From positions 1 to 47,369 of the forward strand of contig WHUX01000315.1 in assembly GCA_015179025.1 (NCBI GenBank): DNA of 47,369 bases, written 5' to 3'. The notes beneath the pieces were generated by a model. That model worked only from the letters and a program-made list of their open reading frames with translations. It ran no database searches and was not told the origin of the DNA. This document shows positions 9,959-19,815 of this stretch, piece by piece; the first letter of the stretch is position 1; each line of letters opens with the position of its first letter. The translations under genes were made by a program, and so were the position numbers. Origin of the DNA: Terfezia claveryi (Eukaryota; Ascomycota; Pezizomycetes; Pezizales; Pezizaceae).

Positions 9959-10637
9959 TGTAATAAATGGTACTAGACAGTATTCATTCGGTACCGTTTA
10001 TACAATCTATATCCGTAGGCACGGACGTTTATGTATTTCGGTTCTGCTGAGGTAAGACCTCAGAAGGGTAGGGAGATTACTATGTGGGATGTTCCCAAAG
10101 GGAACAGTAATTAACTGGTGTAATCTAGCTTATATGATTTGTACTATCTAAGCTATATGATCTTGATCTGATCGGAATATAGGCTTGCTTGCTCTGAGCG
10201 CTTGCTTAGTTGCTTCTTGTCTTTCTGTGGATTCCAGAGGGAATCCAGTGGCCTATTTATACTCCTCTGAGATCTGATGACTAAGGAATTAAATACAATA
10301 AAGGGTGGCACACCAGAAGGTGGTGCGCTGTACAAAAGGGGTCATGTGGCCATAGTAATGAGTCACACGCCATAAATGATAGTCATGTGGCCATAGTAAT
10401 GAGTCACACGCCTTAAACAGAGGTCACGCGGCCATAATGAGGGTGTCTACATATAGCAAGTGCCATGGAACTTCCCATGGCAGATTCTGCATGCTATGGA
10501 CGCTTATAAAGCAATAGGAGGTGGTAGAAGGCTAGTCCTTTAACCGAGAGGCTTAGTTAAATAAACTAGTAGTAATATAGGAAATACAAAAGTATATAAT
10601 CAATTATATAAGCAATGAGATAACGTTCTCCATTACA
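9959..10637 (-). repeat. Copy A 3-prime LTR (left)
   Basis: Sense orientation begins TGTAATGGAGAACG and ends ATTACA. It contains a TATA box (10261-10254), three 41 bp direct repeats (10341-10440) and two hairpin-forming palindromes, CTGAGGT-AAG-ACCTCAG near 10047 and GTTCCC-AAA-GGGAAC near 10090. Confidence 0.93.
10254..10440 (-). promoter_or_regulatory. LTR promoter: TATA box plus 41 bp repeats with TGAGTCA
   Basis: TATAAATA lies at 10261-10254 on the minus strand. Upstream of it (10341-10440) three 41 bp direct repeats of the type GTCATGTGGCCATAGTAATG occur. The two full units each contain TGAGTCA (10359-10365 and 10400-10406), the core bound by bZIP factors of the Gcn4/CPC1 and AP-1 type. 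The spacing of 41 bp is close to four helical turns. The site identity is known from that factor family; its use here is inferred. The same arrangement occurs in the right LTR. Confidence 0.6.
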
Positions 10638-10646
10638 CTTCCCCAC
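10638..10646 (-). other. Polypurine tract of copy A
   Basis: GTGGGGAAG on the minus strand lies directly before the 3-prime LTR start TGTAAT. This is where the plus-strand primer of LTR retrotransposons sits, and it fixes the element orientation. Confidence 0.75.
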
Positions 10647-10671
10647 ATAGAAGGATTTCCTATCCTTACTT

Positions 10672-10917
10672 CATCAGCAAGAAAAAGTGGCATCGGGACG
10701 CCAAGTGGTGTCTCCAGGAGACAGGGTTGTCTCTTGTGTCTTTTGTGTCTTTTGTGTCTCCTGGTATCTCCTGAGTGTCTCCTATATGTCTTCTGGTGTC
10801 TCCCAGTGTCTCCAGGAGACACCAGGAGACATTCTGCCAATCGTAGAGACACATCTTGTCTCCAGTGGCATTACTGTCTCTAGAGACACTGGAGACAAAC
10901 TATTTTCTTTCCTGATG
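10672..10917. mobile_element. GAGAC-rich short inverted-repeat element, copy 1
   Basis: A 246 bp insertion, absent from the same position in gypsy copies B and C (CTTACTTCCTTCGC in C at 44089-44102). It starts CATCAGCAAGAAAAAGTGGC and ends ATTTTCTTTCCTGATG, imperfect inverted ends of about 16 bp, flanked by TT on both sides. The inside contains about 15 copies of GTCTC or its complement GAGAC, many paired as GTCTCCAGGAGAC palindromes. No coding capacity. It lies a few codons before the pol stop of copy A and so replaces the natural C-terminus. Confidence 0.8.
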
Positions 10918-10999
10918 TTCTTTCGCTCTGTCATATTGGTTTCCATACGTCCTAAGATTTGATGCATTGTCAATACATTAGCATTAACATGAATATCCT

Positions 11000-11735
11000 T
11001 AGTGTTTCCTTGACTCATTATTCTATCTCGTTCTTGTTGGATGAGAGCTCGGGTCTCGTCTCTGCTTCGTGGTCCTTATTTTCCTTTAGTCCTTCGATGT
11101 CTTTTGAATGTATCTTCCATGCTTCCGGTTGTCCAGAAGTCTTAAAGAATTTCAGTGGTGATATCCTTGGCATTTACCCAAGAATCATGTTTAGGAGTGT
11201 ATCCTAGCCATCTGACCTTATATTGTCTTTCTCCAGTTCGAGGAGCTATTCTGAATTCTAATACCTTTGCAACTTCATAACGATCGCCTTGAATTGCTCC
11301 TGGTTCCTGAGATTGTCTGTGAGGGAACTGGGTGGGATCGTTTTTGTAGTATAGTTTGAGTTTGCTAATATGAAAAGTATTATATATGAGGTGGAGGTCA
11401 GGTTGACTGGATAGGTCTAGGCTATAGTTATTACGTTTCCGATTACTGGAAATAATGGGAAATAGGCCTAGCCATTTTGGTTTGAGCTTGGGTGAGACAT
11501 TCGATAGGTTGATATTTTCTGAGGAAAGCTTAACCTGTTGTCCGACTGAAAATTTGGCTGTATTGGGTAGTCATTTGTTCGCTTGAGATGCTTGAGTCTT
11601 CTTGGTGTCATATAGGTTTTTAGATGTTACCTCATGACATTCATTTGCTGGTACATATGCATTAATGGGGTATGGAAGTATCGATACGCCAAGATGTGCA
11701 TTAAATCCAAATAGTGTGGAAAAGGGACTATTCTA
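11000..11735 (-). pseudogene. Copy A pol: integrase C-terminal and chromodomain part
   Basis: Same frame as the rest of copy A pol. After the stop at 11733-11735 the frame reads on through a GPY/F-like block (LKPKWLGLFPIISSNRKRNN) and FHISKLK. It then has a chromodomain at about 11280-11135: YEVAKVLEFRIAPRTGERQY, then KVRWLGYTPKHDSWVNAKDI. Chromodomains at the integrase C-terminus direct some gypsy elements to heterochromatin. Stop codons after AAR and ANK correspond to CAG and CGA in copy C, which shows C-to-T mutation directly. The true end in copy C is MAERRK-stop; in copy A the GAGAC element interrupts the last codons. Confidence 0.88.
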
Positions 11736-12400
11736 TCTAGCGGCATTATACCTAGAGTTAAGTTTCAACTGTATCTCTGGTAGTTTCTGTAGCCAATCAA
11801 ATCCTTCGATTTTAGAGGCTCTTGCTACTTGTAGAATTTCTTTGTTCACAATTTCCGATTGTCCGTCTGTACGTGGATGATATGCGGTGGACGGTTCCAA
11901 CTTGATTCCTTTATTCCTAGCCCAATCTTGAAAGTGCATTGACATAAAAAGAGTGTCGCGGTCAAAAACAATACAGAAAGGGTATCCCATAGTCGGGACT
12001 ACATGAGTATCAAAGGTAGCAGTACATTGTTCTACTGTGAAATTATCTGAGACAGGAATAAGAAACTTGAATCCTGATTGTCTATTGACAATTGTCCAAA
12101 GTCGTGAAATATAAACTACATGATCTTCTTCAACAGGAATATTCGGGTACAAAATTGAACACTTAGTAAACACAGGTGCTACTTTAAGAAAATCCATCGA
12201 TATGTCAGTCCATAGCCTGCTTGGTACATGTAATAGGGTTACGAGTCCAAGTGGTGCCTTGTTGGAATACTTTGTCCGTTGACAAGTATCACAACTTCTA
12301 ATATAGTCCTTAGTTGGTTCTGCAAAGGACTGGCAATCATATCGGTCAGTAAGATATTTCATCGTTTTTTCAATGCCACCATGAGCGGTTGCTTCATGTA
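11733..12400 (-). pseudogene. Copy A pol: integrase (zinc and DDE domains)
   Basis: This is the C-terminal part of the 469-residue open stretch 13142-11733. The zinc-binding HHCC motif is His249, His254, Cys284, Cys287 (numbered from 13142). The catalytic triad is Asp317 (SMDFL), Asp394 (IVFDRD) and Glu430 (DGQSE), with 35 residues between the last two, as in the D-D-35-E integrases. Between the first and second Asp the spacer is somewhat longer than usual and contains PNIPVEEDHVV. The open stretch ends at TAG 11733, which is CAG in copy C. Confidence 0.92.
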
Positions 12401-13694
12401 CATCTTTAATAACCAATTCAAGATAGTTCTTACCTTCGATGTTAAAGGTAGAGGGCAAGACTAATCTCCATTGTCCTTGTCGGTTCTTGACATACAAAAA
12501 TCCGTCTCTTCTTCTATGATCCTTACGGTTCACAAAGGTATCATAGTAGTTCTTCCAGATAGGACATACTCTCATACATGATTGATATGCAGCTTTCATA
12601 CCTGTACCTTGGTCAAGCCACTGTGTGATGAAGTAGTCCTTGTCGTCTTCCCATCTGTCGCTGATGTACTTCTCTTCAATAAGCTTGTTGAGGGTCAGTT
12701 CGATCCTTGTGTTGAAGTCATTGATAGTGTGTTTCTTTTCCTTGCATGTAGAAGCATTATGTACTGAGAACTTACAGAAATCACAATGCTGTCTGGAGGT
12801 CTTGGTGTCTTGAATGAAAGAGGGTAGATCTTCGTCAATGGCTACTCGCTTTTTAGAACGAGTAGTGACGGCGGCAGTGTTGATTGGAATTGCGTTACTG
12901 CTGCTAGCGGTTGCAGCTGGTTGTTGAGGTGTATTCCATGGTTGTTGTGAAGCAACAGGAGTATCCATGATTTCCTGTTCCATTTGTCGGTTGGTCATCT
13001 GTTTGGTAGGGTTACTGAACTGAATGCTGGGTTGGAGAGTGGGTTGTGTCGGCTTGTTGGCAATCCATCTTTTTGCCCATTCTCCGATTTCCTGGATAGC
13101 TTCTTCACGGCTGAGAGTTGGTGGAGGTGGATAAGCTGGCATTTGTTGTACTGGTGTTAGTTCCTTTTGAGGCTCATTTGCGGATAAGATATGCGCAATA
13201 CGAGTCGTAAAGAATTCCTTCTACTTCTTAAGAACTGAGGCTGTCAAGTCACAATTCAAACTGCCATGTCCGTGGTGGTTGCAGATTGCACATGTTTCGA
13301 TGGTGAACATGCGGTTGTTCATGGCGTGGGAGCTGCCATGAACTGGACAGTAAAAATCATGGCAAAAAGACCAGTGCATCCTTTTGTGTTGTTGCCAATT
13401 GCTATAAGCCAGGTCGATAGCAATTTCTTTCAATTCTTCAGGAGCGAGGGTATTTTGTTGTACGTTTTCAGAAGATGGAGGCCTATATCTTAGTCCAAGA
13501 ACTGTTAAGGGTTTGTTGTTGTTTATATTGGGTACACGATCATACCCGCTGAAAACTTCTTCTGGTATAGTAGATAAAGTCTCGTCATCTGAGGACTCTT
13601 CTTCCTTCATCATGTCATATTCGCTTTCTTCATCCTGGATGCCCTCAAAGTATGGACAGAAGATATGGTGTCCAAGTTCTTCGGCTCTTCCGAG
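12401..13694 (-). pseudogene. Copy A pol: long linker with two CCHC zinc knuckles
   Basis: Between RNase H (ending near 13895) and the integrase zinc domain lie about 400 residues not usual for gypsy Pol. Knuckle 1 is CAICNHHGHGSLNC at 13292-13251 and knuckle 2 is CDFCKFSVHNASTC at 12785-12744. Both have the exact C-x2-C-x4-H-x4-C spacing of nucleocapsid knuckles. A further Cys/His cluster (FCHDFYCPVHGSSH) precedes knuckle 1. The stretch between them is Pro, Gln and Ala rich and probably unstructured. The part before knuckle 1 is acidic (EEESSDDETLS). All three gypsy copies share the layout. This looks like a captured nucleic-acid-binding module. Its role is unknown. Confidence 0.8.
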
Positions 13695-14192
13695 TCATTT
13701 ATTGAAGTCGCAGTCGACATGCTTGAAATTAATAGCTCCACGAGAAACCATATTGTTCTGAGTAGAGGTTTCTGGTGAGTGGAAAGTTCTTAAAGCGTTG
13801 GTAGAGATGTTGCGGTTGTAGGTATGGTTAGGAGGATCAATGCTGTTGGAGATATAATCGTCCTCGGTGGTGGGAGTGTCCAAGTATTTATGCTTTCTTG
13901 ATAGGGCATCTGCTATCAAATTTTCCTTTCCTGCGGTATGCTGTATGTCTGTATCAAATTCCATTAGGTAATCTTGCCATCGCCTCAATTTTTGACTTGC
14001 AGGCATTTGAGTATGGAAGGTTACTAATGGTTTGTGGTCGGTAAGGATAGTAAACTTGTGACCTCTCAATTGTGCTTCAAAAAATTTAAATGAGTCAATA
14101 ATCGCTAATAATTCTTTTTGAAAGGTAGCATAATTGAGTTGTGCTGGATTAAATTTTCTAGAGTAAAAGCATGATGGTCTGATGTGCATCAA
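13695..14192 (-). pseudogene. Copy A pol: RNase H
   Basis: Domain recognisable by FYSRKFNPAQLNY, FQKELLAIIDSFKFF, LRGHKFTILTDHKPL and TAGKENLIADALSR, the RNase H1-like blocks of Ty3/gypsy elements; it ends near residue 99 (13895). It is separated from the reverse transcriptase by a TAG at 14208 that is TGG in copy B (DVGLRSWIGQGPL). The rest of the open stretch belongs to the linker. Confidence 0.9.
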
Positions 14193-14207
14193 CGGTCCTT
14201 GACCTAT

Positions 14208-15413
14208 CTAAGATCCTAGTCCTATATCACTAGCATCACAGACTAAATATTTGGGTTCAGTAGATTCATTATTCCAGGGTTTTAAAACATGTGGGGAATT
14301 CACGAGTTCCTTGAGTTTTTCAAATACTGCATTATGAGTATCTGTCCATTCCCATTTCTTTGTTTCTCCTTGCCGTTCTGACAGGGTGCTTGCATATGAT
14401 GCCAAGTCAGGAATAAATCTGCTGAGATAATTAATGATTCCAAGGAATCCTCTAAGATCCTTTTTTCTTGTAGGAGTTGGAAATGTTAATATAGTAGTCC
14501 TCTTCTTTAGGTCTACATGTAATCCATCTGATGTCAAAATGTGTCCTAAGATTTCCAATCTTGGAGTAAAGAACTGGCATTTGCTTTCTTTAAGATAGAA
14601 TTTCTCATCCTGTAGACGTTGAAGTACTTTCTTCAATAATTCTACATGTTCTTCATACGTTTTGGAAAATATAATAATATCATCAATATAGATGATTAAA
14701 TTTTTATAGACCATGTCCTTAAAAATTTCATGCATAATGCGAACCATGGTAGCAGGTGCGTTACGATCCCCTTGTTGCATAACTCTGCTTCTAAAATATC
14801 CCATGTTACATAAAAAGGTAGAGTGTTGCTCAGATTCTTCATCATTCCTGATATTAAAAAATCTATCGGCTAAGTCAAGCTTAGTCCAAATGGGATTCTC
14901 TGCTACTAGTTCAATTGCTTCATTAATATCTGGTAATGGGGTGTGATTCGGTTCGACGGCTAAATTGCGGTCTCGACAGTCATTGACATGTCGGGCTTCT
15001 TCCGGTTTATCTCGTTTAGGGATAGTGAACATGACTACAGTATTTGTGTCATTTTCTACTCTATATATGCGACCTGACGCTTCTTCTTCGACTAATTTGT
15101 CATGGATTTGTTGTCTAAATCGATGTCTTGAGGGTTGCCATTTTGGTATCCAAGTAGCTCCTGCTTTTGGTTTGATAGAGTGATTAATTTTTCTTAGTGA
15201 GGGTAATTCCCATGGAAATGTCTTGGGAAATAATAAGGGAAACTCCGTTACAGGGTTGAATTGTTTCTGTACTGTAGAAACAGCTGTCATGAGTTCTCTT
15301 TCTGAATCAGTTTCATCTGCGTCACTAATATTTTCCCAATTATCCGGTTCACTATAATCTGTGACTGATTCACAGCTGACCTGTGCATATGCTGATCTTA
15401 TACCATTCGCCAT
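14208..15413 (-). pseudogene. Copy A pol: reverse transcriptase
   Basis: A 401-residue open stretch. Reverse transcriptase motifs occur in order: KLDLADRFFNIR, then RVMQQGDRNAPATM, the catalytic YIDDIIIFS at about residue 245, and LRGFLGIINYLSRFIPDLAS near the connection. The PQG-type motif FRVMPFGL, usual in gypsy, reads FRSRVMQQGDRNAPA here. The sequence before the domain (residues 1-60) is acidic linker. Confidence 0.92.
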
Positions 15414-15503
15414 AGTTCTAGATCCCTTCCATACACTTAGCTGGAATCGTGGAATATTTTCCGGCTAGATAGTAACTGGTTCCTAATGGGCAGGAATTAT
15501 TGC

Positions 15504-15911
15504 TCACACTTTGCTGAGAGCAGGTTCTCCTAGTATCATGTCCCATCCGGTCAAATGAGCTACATAGAACGTTCGTTCTTCTACATAACCTATCCAATCA
15601 AGTTTGATAGTACAAGCTTTGTCTATTGTTCCCTTTGAGCCTTTAATTGCAGTACTTAATGATTTCTTCTTGATACTTCTAGTCGGTATTTTGTACAGGT
15701 GTACGAATTTAGAATTGATTAAGTCTCCTTCCTTCGTTTGGAGATCAATTAAAGCTAGTGCGGGGTGTTCGTTAGCTTTAATGAATACCTTGCTAAAATC
15801 TGGTACCTGTCTTGACAAGGGTCGTTCCTTGATTTTATCCTTGTTGTTTTTATCCTTGGTGGCTATCGGCATAGCTAAATCTTGTGCAGCTGTACGCATG
15901 GGTACCTTATT
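15504..15911 (-). pseudogene. Copy A pol: retropepsin-like protease
   Basis: ALALIDLQTKEGDLINSKFV carries the single active-site Asp of a retroviral-type aspartic protease (LID followed by the usual hydrophobic strand). GWDMILGEPAL is the conserved flap-proximal end block. The Thr/Ser-Gly after the Asp is replaced by LQT, which I believe is seen in other fungal gypsy proteases. The frame is continuous with Gag: the TGA that separates them (15915) is CGA in copy B, so Gag and Pol were made as one fusion without a frameshift. Three stops between protease and reverse transcriptase are also explained by C:G-to-T:A changes. Confidence 0.82.
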
Positions 15912-15914
15912 TTT

Positions 15915-18095
15915 TCATTTCCTACAGTCCTTGTAGGAGTGTTCAGGGTTCCAACACCATAGACATTTCTTGTCTCTAATTAATTGCATCTTCATCTTCT
16001 GATCCAATTTTTTTGTGATAGTGTCCCAATCTAAGTCCTTCCGATTTTCTGTGTTGGGTTTGGTGTTGGGATTGCTGCTAGGATTAAATCCTGTTTTTTG
16101 TCGTTGATTCTGGTCCCTACGTGGACTGTGACTTCGATTTTCATTCCGAGGGTATTGTTGTCGGGATATATTTGTTATGGATGGTGGGGCAATATCTTTC
16201 TTGGAAGCTTCATATGACTCTGCTTGATGTACGAGCTGATCATATGACCATTCTTCTTTAATTAAAGGAATTAATATAGCTGACATGTATGGCGGCAGGT
16301 GATTAAGAAACTTTCTTCTTTTTACTTCCTGCGATATTGATTGTTTACCATCCTTGTCAATCAATTTGATTTGTATTTCAGTAAGCCAGTTGGCAAACTG
16401 TTTGATTCCCATGTGACGTCCGTCCTTGTATGGTGTGGCTGTCTCCCATCGTTTCCACAGAATGTCCTTACTAGTAGAGGGTATCAGAAAATCCCTTAGC
16501 ACTAGTATGAAACCAAAGAATGTCGTATTCTTTCCTTTTTCTCTTAGGAATTGATTATAAGTAGTAAGTGCGCTTCCTTCCATTCTGAATCCAACAATTG
16601 CCAAAGCTAAAGCACCTTCCAAATCTATTCTTTTGAGAACAAACTAACGTTGCATTGCTGTGGCCCAAGAGTTAAAATATTGTGAGTCTTGCTATTTTTT
16701 GTCTACTCCTCTTAATTTTTCTGGCATATCAATCTTTATTCCTTTTAAAGTATTTGTTACTTTATGGTTACCTGTTGTAACCATTCCTATTGTAGATTCC
16801 CATTGCTGGTGTTTAACTGATTTTCCTCGTTTGGGTTTTCTTTTAAGAGTTTGACTTGCAACTGACGATGCCTCATCAGAGTCCGAGCTATTATCTCCGC
16901 TATCATCAGGGTCTCATCCTCCTCCTTGTGTTTTCTGCTTCTGTTGGTCTAGTGCTGTATTTAGATCATCATCGTCTTATGGTAATTCTATATCTTCTGG
17001 TGGTTAGTCTTTGTCATCTGGTTCTTTGGCTGACCCAGTCCTCCTTTCTGGTGTCTCAGGTGCTCGACCTTTGCCTTTCGATTGATCTTTCGGTGTTCTC
17101 AGGAACACTCCTGGAAGTTCTTTGCTAGGATTGAAAAAATCCTGCGCGGTATGTGCTGATTCTTCTAGATGAGTGCCGCTCATCATAAATGCCATTATTT
17201 CTTCCCAGTTATTTATTACCTAATTCGGTTTCCTTAAAAGTTGTACAACAGGTTTCCTTAATTCTTTACTTAAAAATGCGTTCATTTCTAAGTCTTCTCC
17301 TTTGAATGGGTAAGGCGTTAGCCATAAGTAGTGTTTTGCTACGGCTTCCATTAAGAGTCGAGTATCATCAGGATGATACTGTTGGGCATGTCCCATTGAG
17401 TGAGTATATTTCAAAATCTCCTCAATTGTAGGAAGATGTCTGTCCCAAAATTCTTCTGGTGCGAGAGGTAAAGCCATACTAAAATATAGTTTGGTTCCTG
17501 CTCCACCTGGTTCTCCTATTTCTATATCGATGGGCAGATTTATTTCCCCTTCTGTGTTAGGAACTATAAATCTGGTTTTTCTGGTAGTTTCTTCTACTAA
17601 TTTCTTAATATCTTCGGGTAACATAGTTAACCGTCTCAACCTCTTAGTCTTCTTACTAAGTTCAGACACCATTATGTCTGATTTCATTGTCTGTCCACAA
17701 CCAAATGCAGCTGGTTATGTGATACGATCGTCGAGTTACTTTTCTTCTTTGGCACCTTTCTGTGCTGATGGAGTGGTGGCTGATGATCCTTATGATCTCC
17801 GTTCGACTGACGGTTCTGTTGGCTCGGTGGCTCACGAGGCTGGTGAGGCTGGATGTCAAGATCCTGATGTTTCTTATGGTCCTGGTTTTTCTTCGTCTAC
17901 TGGTCTAGAATCTAGTTCTAGTTCTTCCGGCAAGAGTGTCACGTTTTCTGATTGGTGTGTTGAGGTAAACGTTGGGGGCGCAGAGGTATTGGTAGAGATG
18001 TCTGGGCCTAAGGAAGGTTCTGATGGAGGTAATTCTTTTCTGGAGGAAATGGCTGCAGTGGAGGCAGCGAGATTTGAGCCTTGGGATTGTGACAC
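15915..18095 (-). pseudogene. Copy A gag
   Basis: One frame with stop codons. The N-terminal part (18095-17874) is Ser, Pro and Glu rich. Then six stops occur within about 60 codons (TAA four times, TGA twice), all derivable from CAA, CGA or TGG. The capsid-like part is in open stretches 17687-17220 (PEEFWDRHLPTIEEILKYTH) and 16622-15915 (FANWLTEIQIKLID, RRKFLNHLPPYM). The C-terminus carries a CCHC zinc knuckle, CLWCWNPEHSYKDC, near 15960. The start codon is uncertain: upstream in the same frame an ATA stands where an ATG would be expected, in both copy A and copy B. It encodes the virus-like-particle protein of the retrotransposon. Confidence 0.85.
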
Positions 18096-18172
18096 TTGGT
18101 TGTTTAGACCAATTATTCCTGGGACCTGGGGGGCCGGTTTTTCAATGGTGTACTGGATTTACAGGTACAGAT

Positions 18173-18801
18173 TGTAATAGTGTTGTATGGGGGACTGGAC
18201 AATCAGATTAGATTAGATAAGGATCTAATCTAATCAGATAATCTCAGGCTAGTAATGTATACTACAAAGTAGATTACTAATAGTGTATTGTTTATCCTCA
18301 CTATTAAAGTTATTACCAGTAGCATAAGATTACTGTAATAGGTAAAGTAGTATAGGAGTGCCAAAGGCACTTAGAAATTAACCAGTGGAACTTCTATATT
18401 GATTGTACTCTAACTATGTTCTGAGTTCTAACTGTCTGTCCAACTGAAGGGAAATTCAGGGGACTATATGTGTTTCCAATGGGGCAGTGCTGGGGCAGTG
18501 CTGAGGCAGTGCACTATCATCTGACCCTTACATGTGATAAAGATCTGCATCATCTGATCTTCTAGATAGTACTTCCAAATACTATCTAGTACAAAATAGG
18601 TTAAGTCTTAACTTAGACTTATACATGTGAAAGCATGTGAAAGCATGTGATAACATGTGAAAGCATGTGAAATATTAGCAAGGCAGACAGCACACAGAAT
18701 GTTGTGTGTTTTGAGATGCTTGCTGAGTAAGAAAATACATAAGAAATACATTTGTAAGGGAGAGGGTTAGTCATAGGGTATGAGTAAGCCACTTCCTTAC
18801 A
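18173..18801. mobile_element. Solo LTR of a second family, in copy A leader
   Basis: A 629 bp insertion with TGTAA and TTACA ends, flanked by CAGAT on both sides (18168-18172 and 18802-18806). Copy B has the empty site (GGTACAGATGTAATGG near 39844). Inside are three tandem copies of GGGGCAGTGCT (18479-18510) that also occur in the insertion at 32401-33034, showing that they are one family. A 10 bp repeat (CATGTGAAAG, about five copies) lies at 18627-18675. No coding. The 5 bp duplication and TG..CA ends argue for a solo LTR. Confidence 0.8.
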
Positions 18802-19136
18802 CAGATATAATGGCGGTTGCCAGGAGTGCAAGATGAGTTGTCGATCTTATGGGGAAAAGTGTTGTGAACGAGGGTAGGATTGTTTAATGTGGGATATCAC
18901 TGCCCGTTAGAGCTCTGCTTAGCTTGCTTCTAAGTCTTTTGTTGATGTACTGCAGTTGAGAGTCTGATGTCTCGTTTGTTGGATTTTGTTGGCTAGCTAG
19001 TTGAATAACGATATCGATTTTATATGTGCACTTGGGTGTCGAATTGTACACACTTGCGTGAGTATAATAAAGGTATCCGAAGGTTGATCAGGCCTTGGAT
19101 TTAAGAGTAAAGATTAGGTAAGTAAGTTAAAAAAAA
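18802..19136 (-). other. Copy A leader between LTR and gag
   Basis: Non-coding leader of the retrotransposon. Directly after the 5-prime LTR the sense strand reads TTTTTTTAACTTACTTACC, which does not begin with the TGG of a usual tRNA primer-binding site. Priming may be by another tRNA part or by another mechanism. Confidence 0.5.
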
Positions 19137-19815
19137 TGTAATGAATGGTACTAGACAGCATTCATTTGGTACCATTTATACAATCTATATCCGTAGGCAC
19201 GGACGTTTGTGTATTTCGGTTCTGCTGAGGTAAGACCTCAGAAGGGTAGGGAGATTACTATATGGGACGTTCCTAAAGGGAATAGTAATTAACTGGTGTA
19301 ATCTATCTTATATGATTTGTGCTATCTAAGCTATATGATCTTGATCTGATCAGAATATAGGCTTGCTTGCTCTGAGCGCTTGCTTGGTTGCTTCTTGTCT
19401 TTCTGTAGATTCTAGAGGGAATCCAGTAGCCTATTTATACTCCTCTGAGATCTGATGACTAAGGAATTAAATACAATAAAGGGTGGCACACCAGAAGGTG
19501 GTACGCTATACAAAAGGGGTCATGTGGCCATAGTAATGAGTCACACGCCATAAACGATGGTCATGTGGCCATAGTAATGAGTCACACACCTTAAACAGAG
19601 GTCACGCTGCCATAATGAGGGTGTCTTCATATAGCAAGTGCCATGGAACTTCCCATGGCAGATTCCGCGTGCTATGGATGCTTATAATGCAATAGGAGGT
19701 GGTAGAAGGCTAGTCCTTCAACCGAGAGGCTTAGTTACATAAACTAGTAGTAATATAGGAAATACAAAAGTATATAATCAATTATATAAGCAATGAGATA
19801 ACGTTCTCCATTACA
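19137..19815 (-). repeat. Copy A 5-prime LTR (right)
   Basis: Same length as the left LTR (679 bp) and same internal layout. Differences from the left copy are mainly transitions, for example TAATGA versus TAATAA and TTCGG versus TTTGG. Confidence 0.93.

Larger units (their letters stand above)
9959..19815 (-). mobile_element. Ty3/gypsy chromodomain retrotransposon, copy A (complete)
   Basis: Two 679 bp LTRs (9959-10637 and 19137-19815), ends TGTAAT and ATTACA, flanked by a 5 bp target duplication TTTAG (9954-9958 and 19816-19820). Coding is on the minus strand. The order is gag, protease, reverse transcriptase, RNase H, a long linker, integrase and chromodomain, all in one frame with nonsense codons but no indels. 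The Pol order and chromodomain place it among the chromoviruses (Metaviridae). The element carries two later insertions: a solo LTR of another family (18173-18801) and a GAGAC-rich short element (10672-10917). The two LTRs differ at about thirty sites, nearly all transitions (hand count). Confidence 0.93.

Noticed and set aside
10666..10962. Open frames around the GAGAC element in copy A
   Set aside because: They follow from the repeat and from read-through of pol into the insertion; no independent gene.
14713..15183. Forward frames within the reverse transcriptase region
   Set aside because: Antisense shadows of the minus-strand reverse transcriptase.
17491..18177. A 228-residue open frame on the plus strand over copy A gag
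   Set aside because: It is antisense to gag. The gag frame has recognisable blocks and its stops align with C:G-to-T:A changes; copy B does not keep the antisense frame over its full length.
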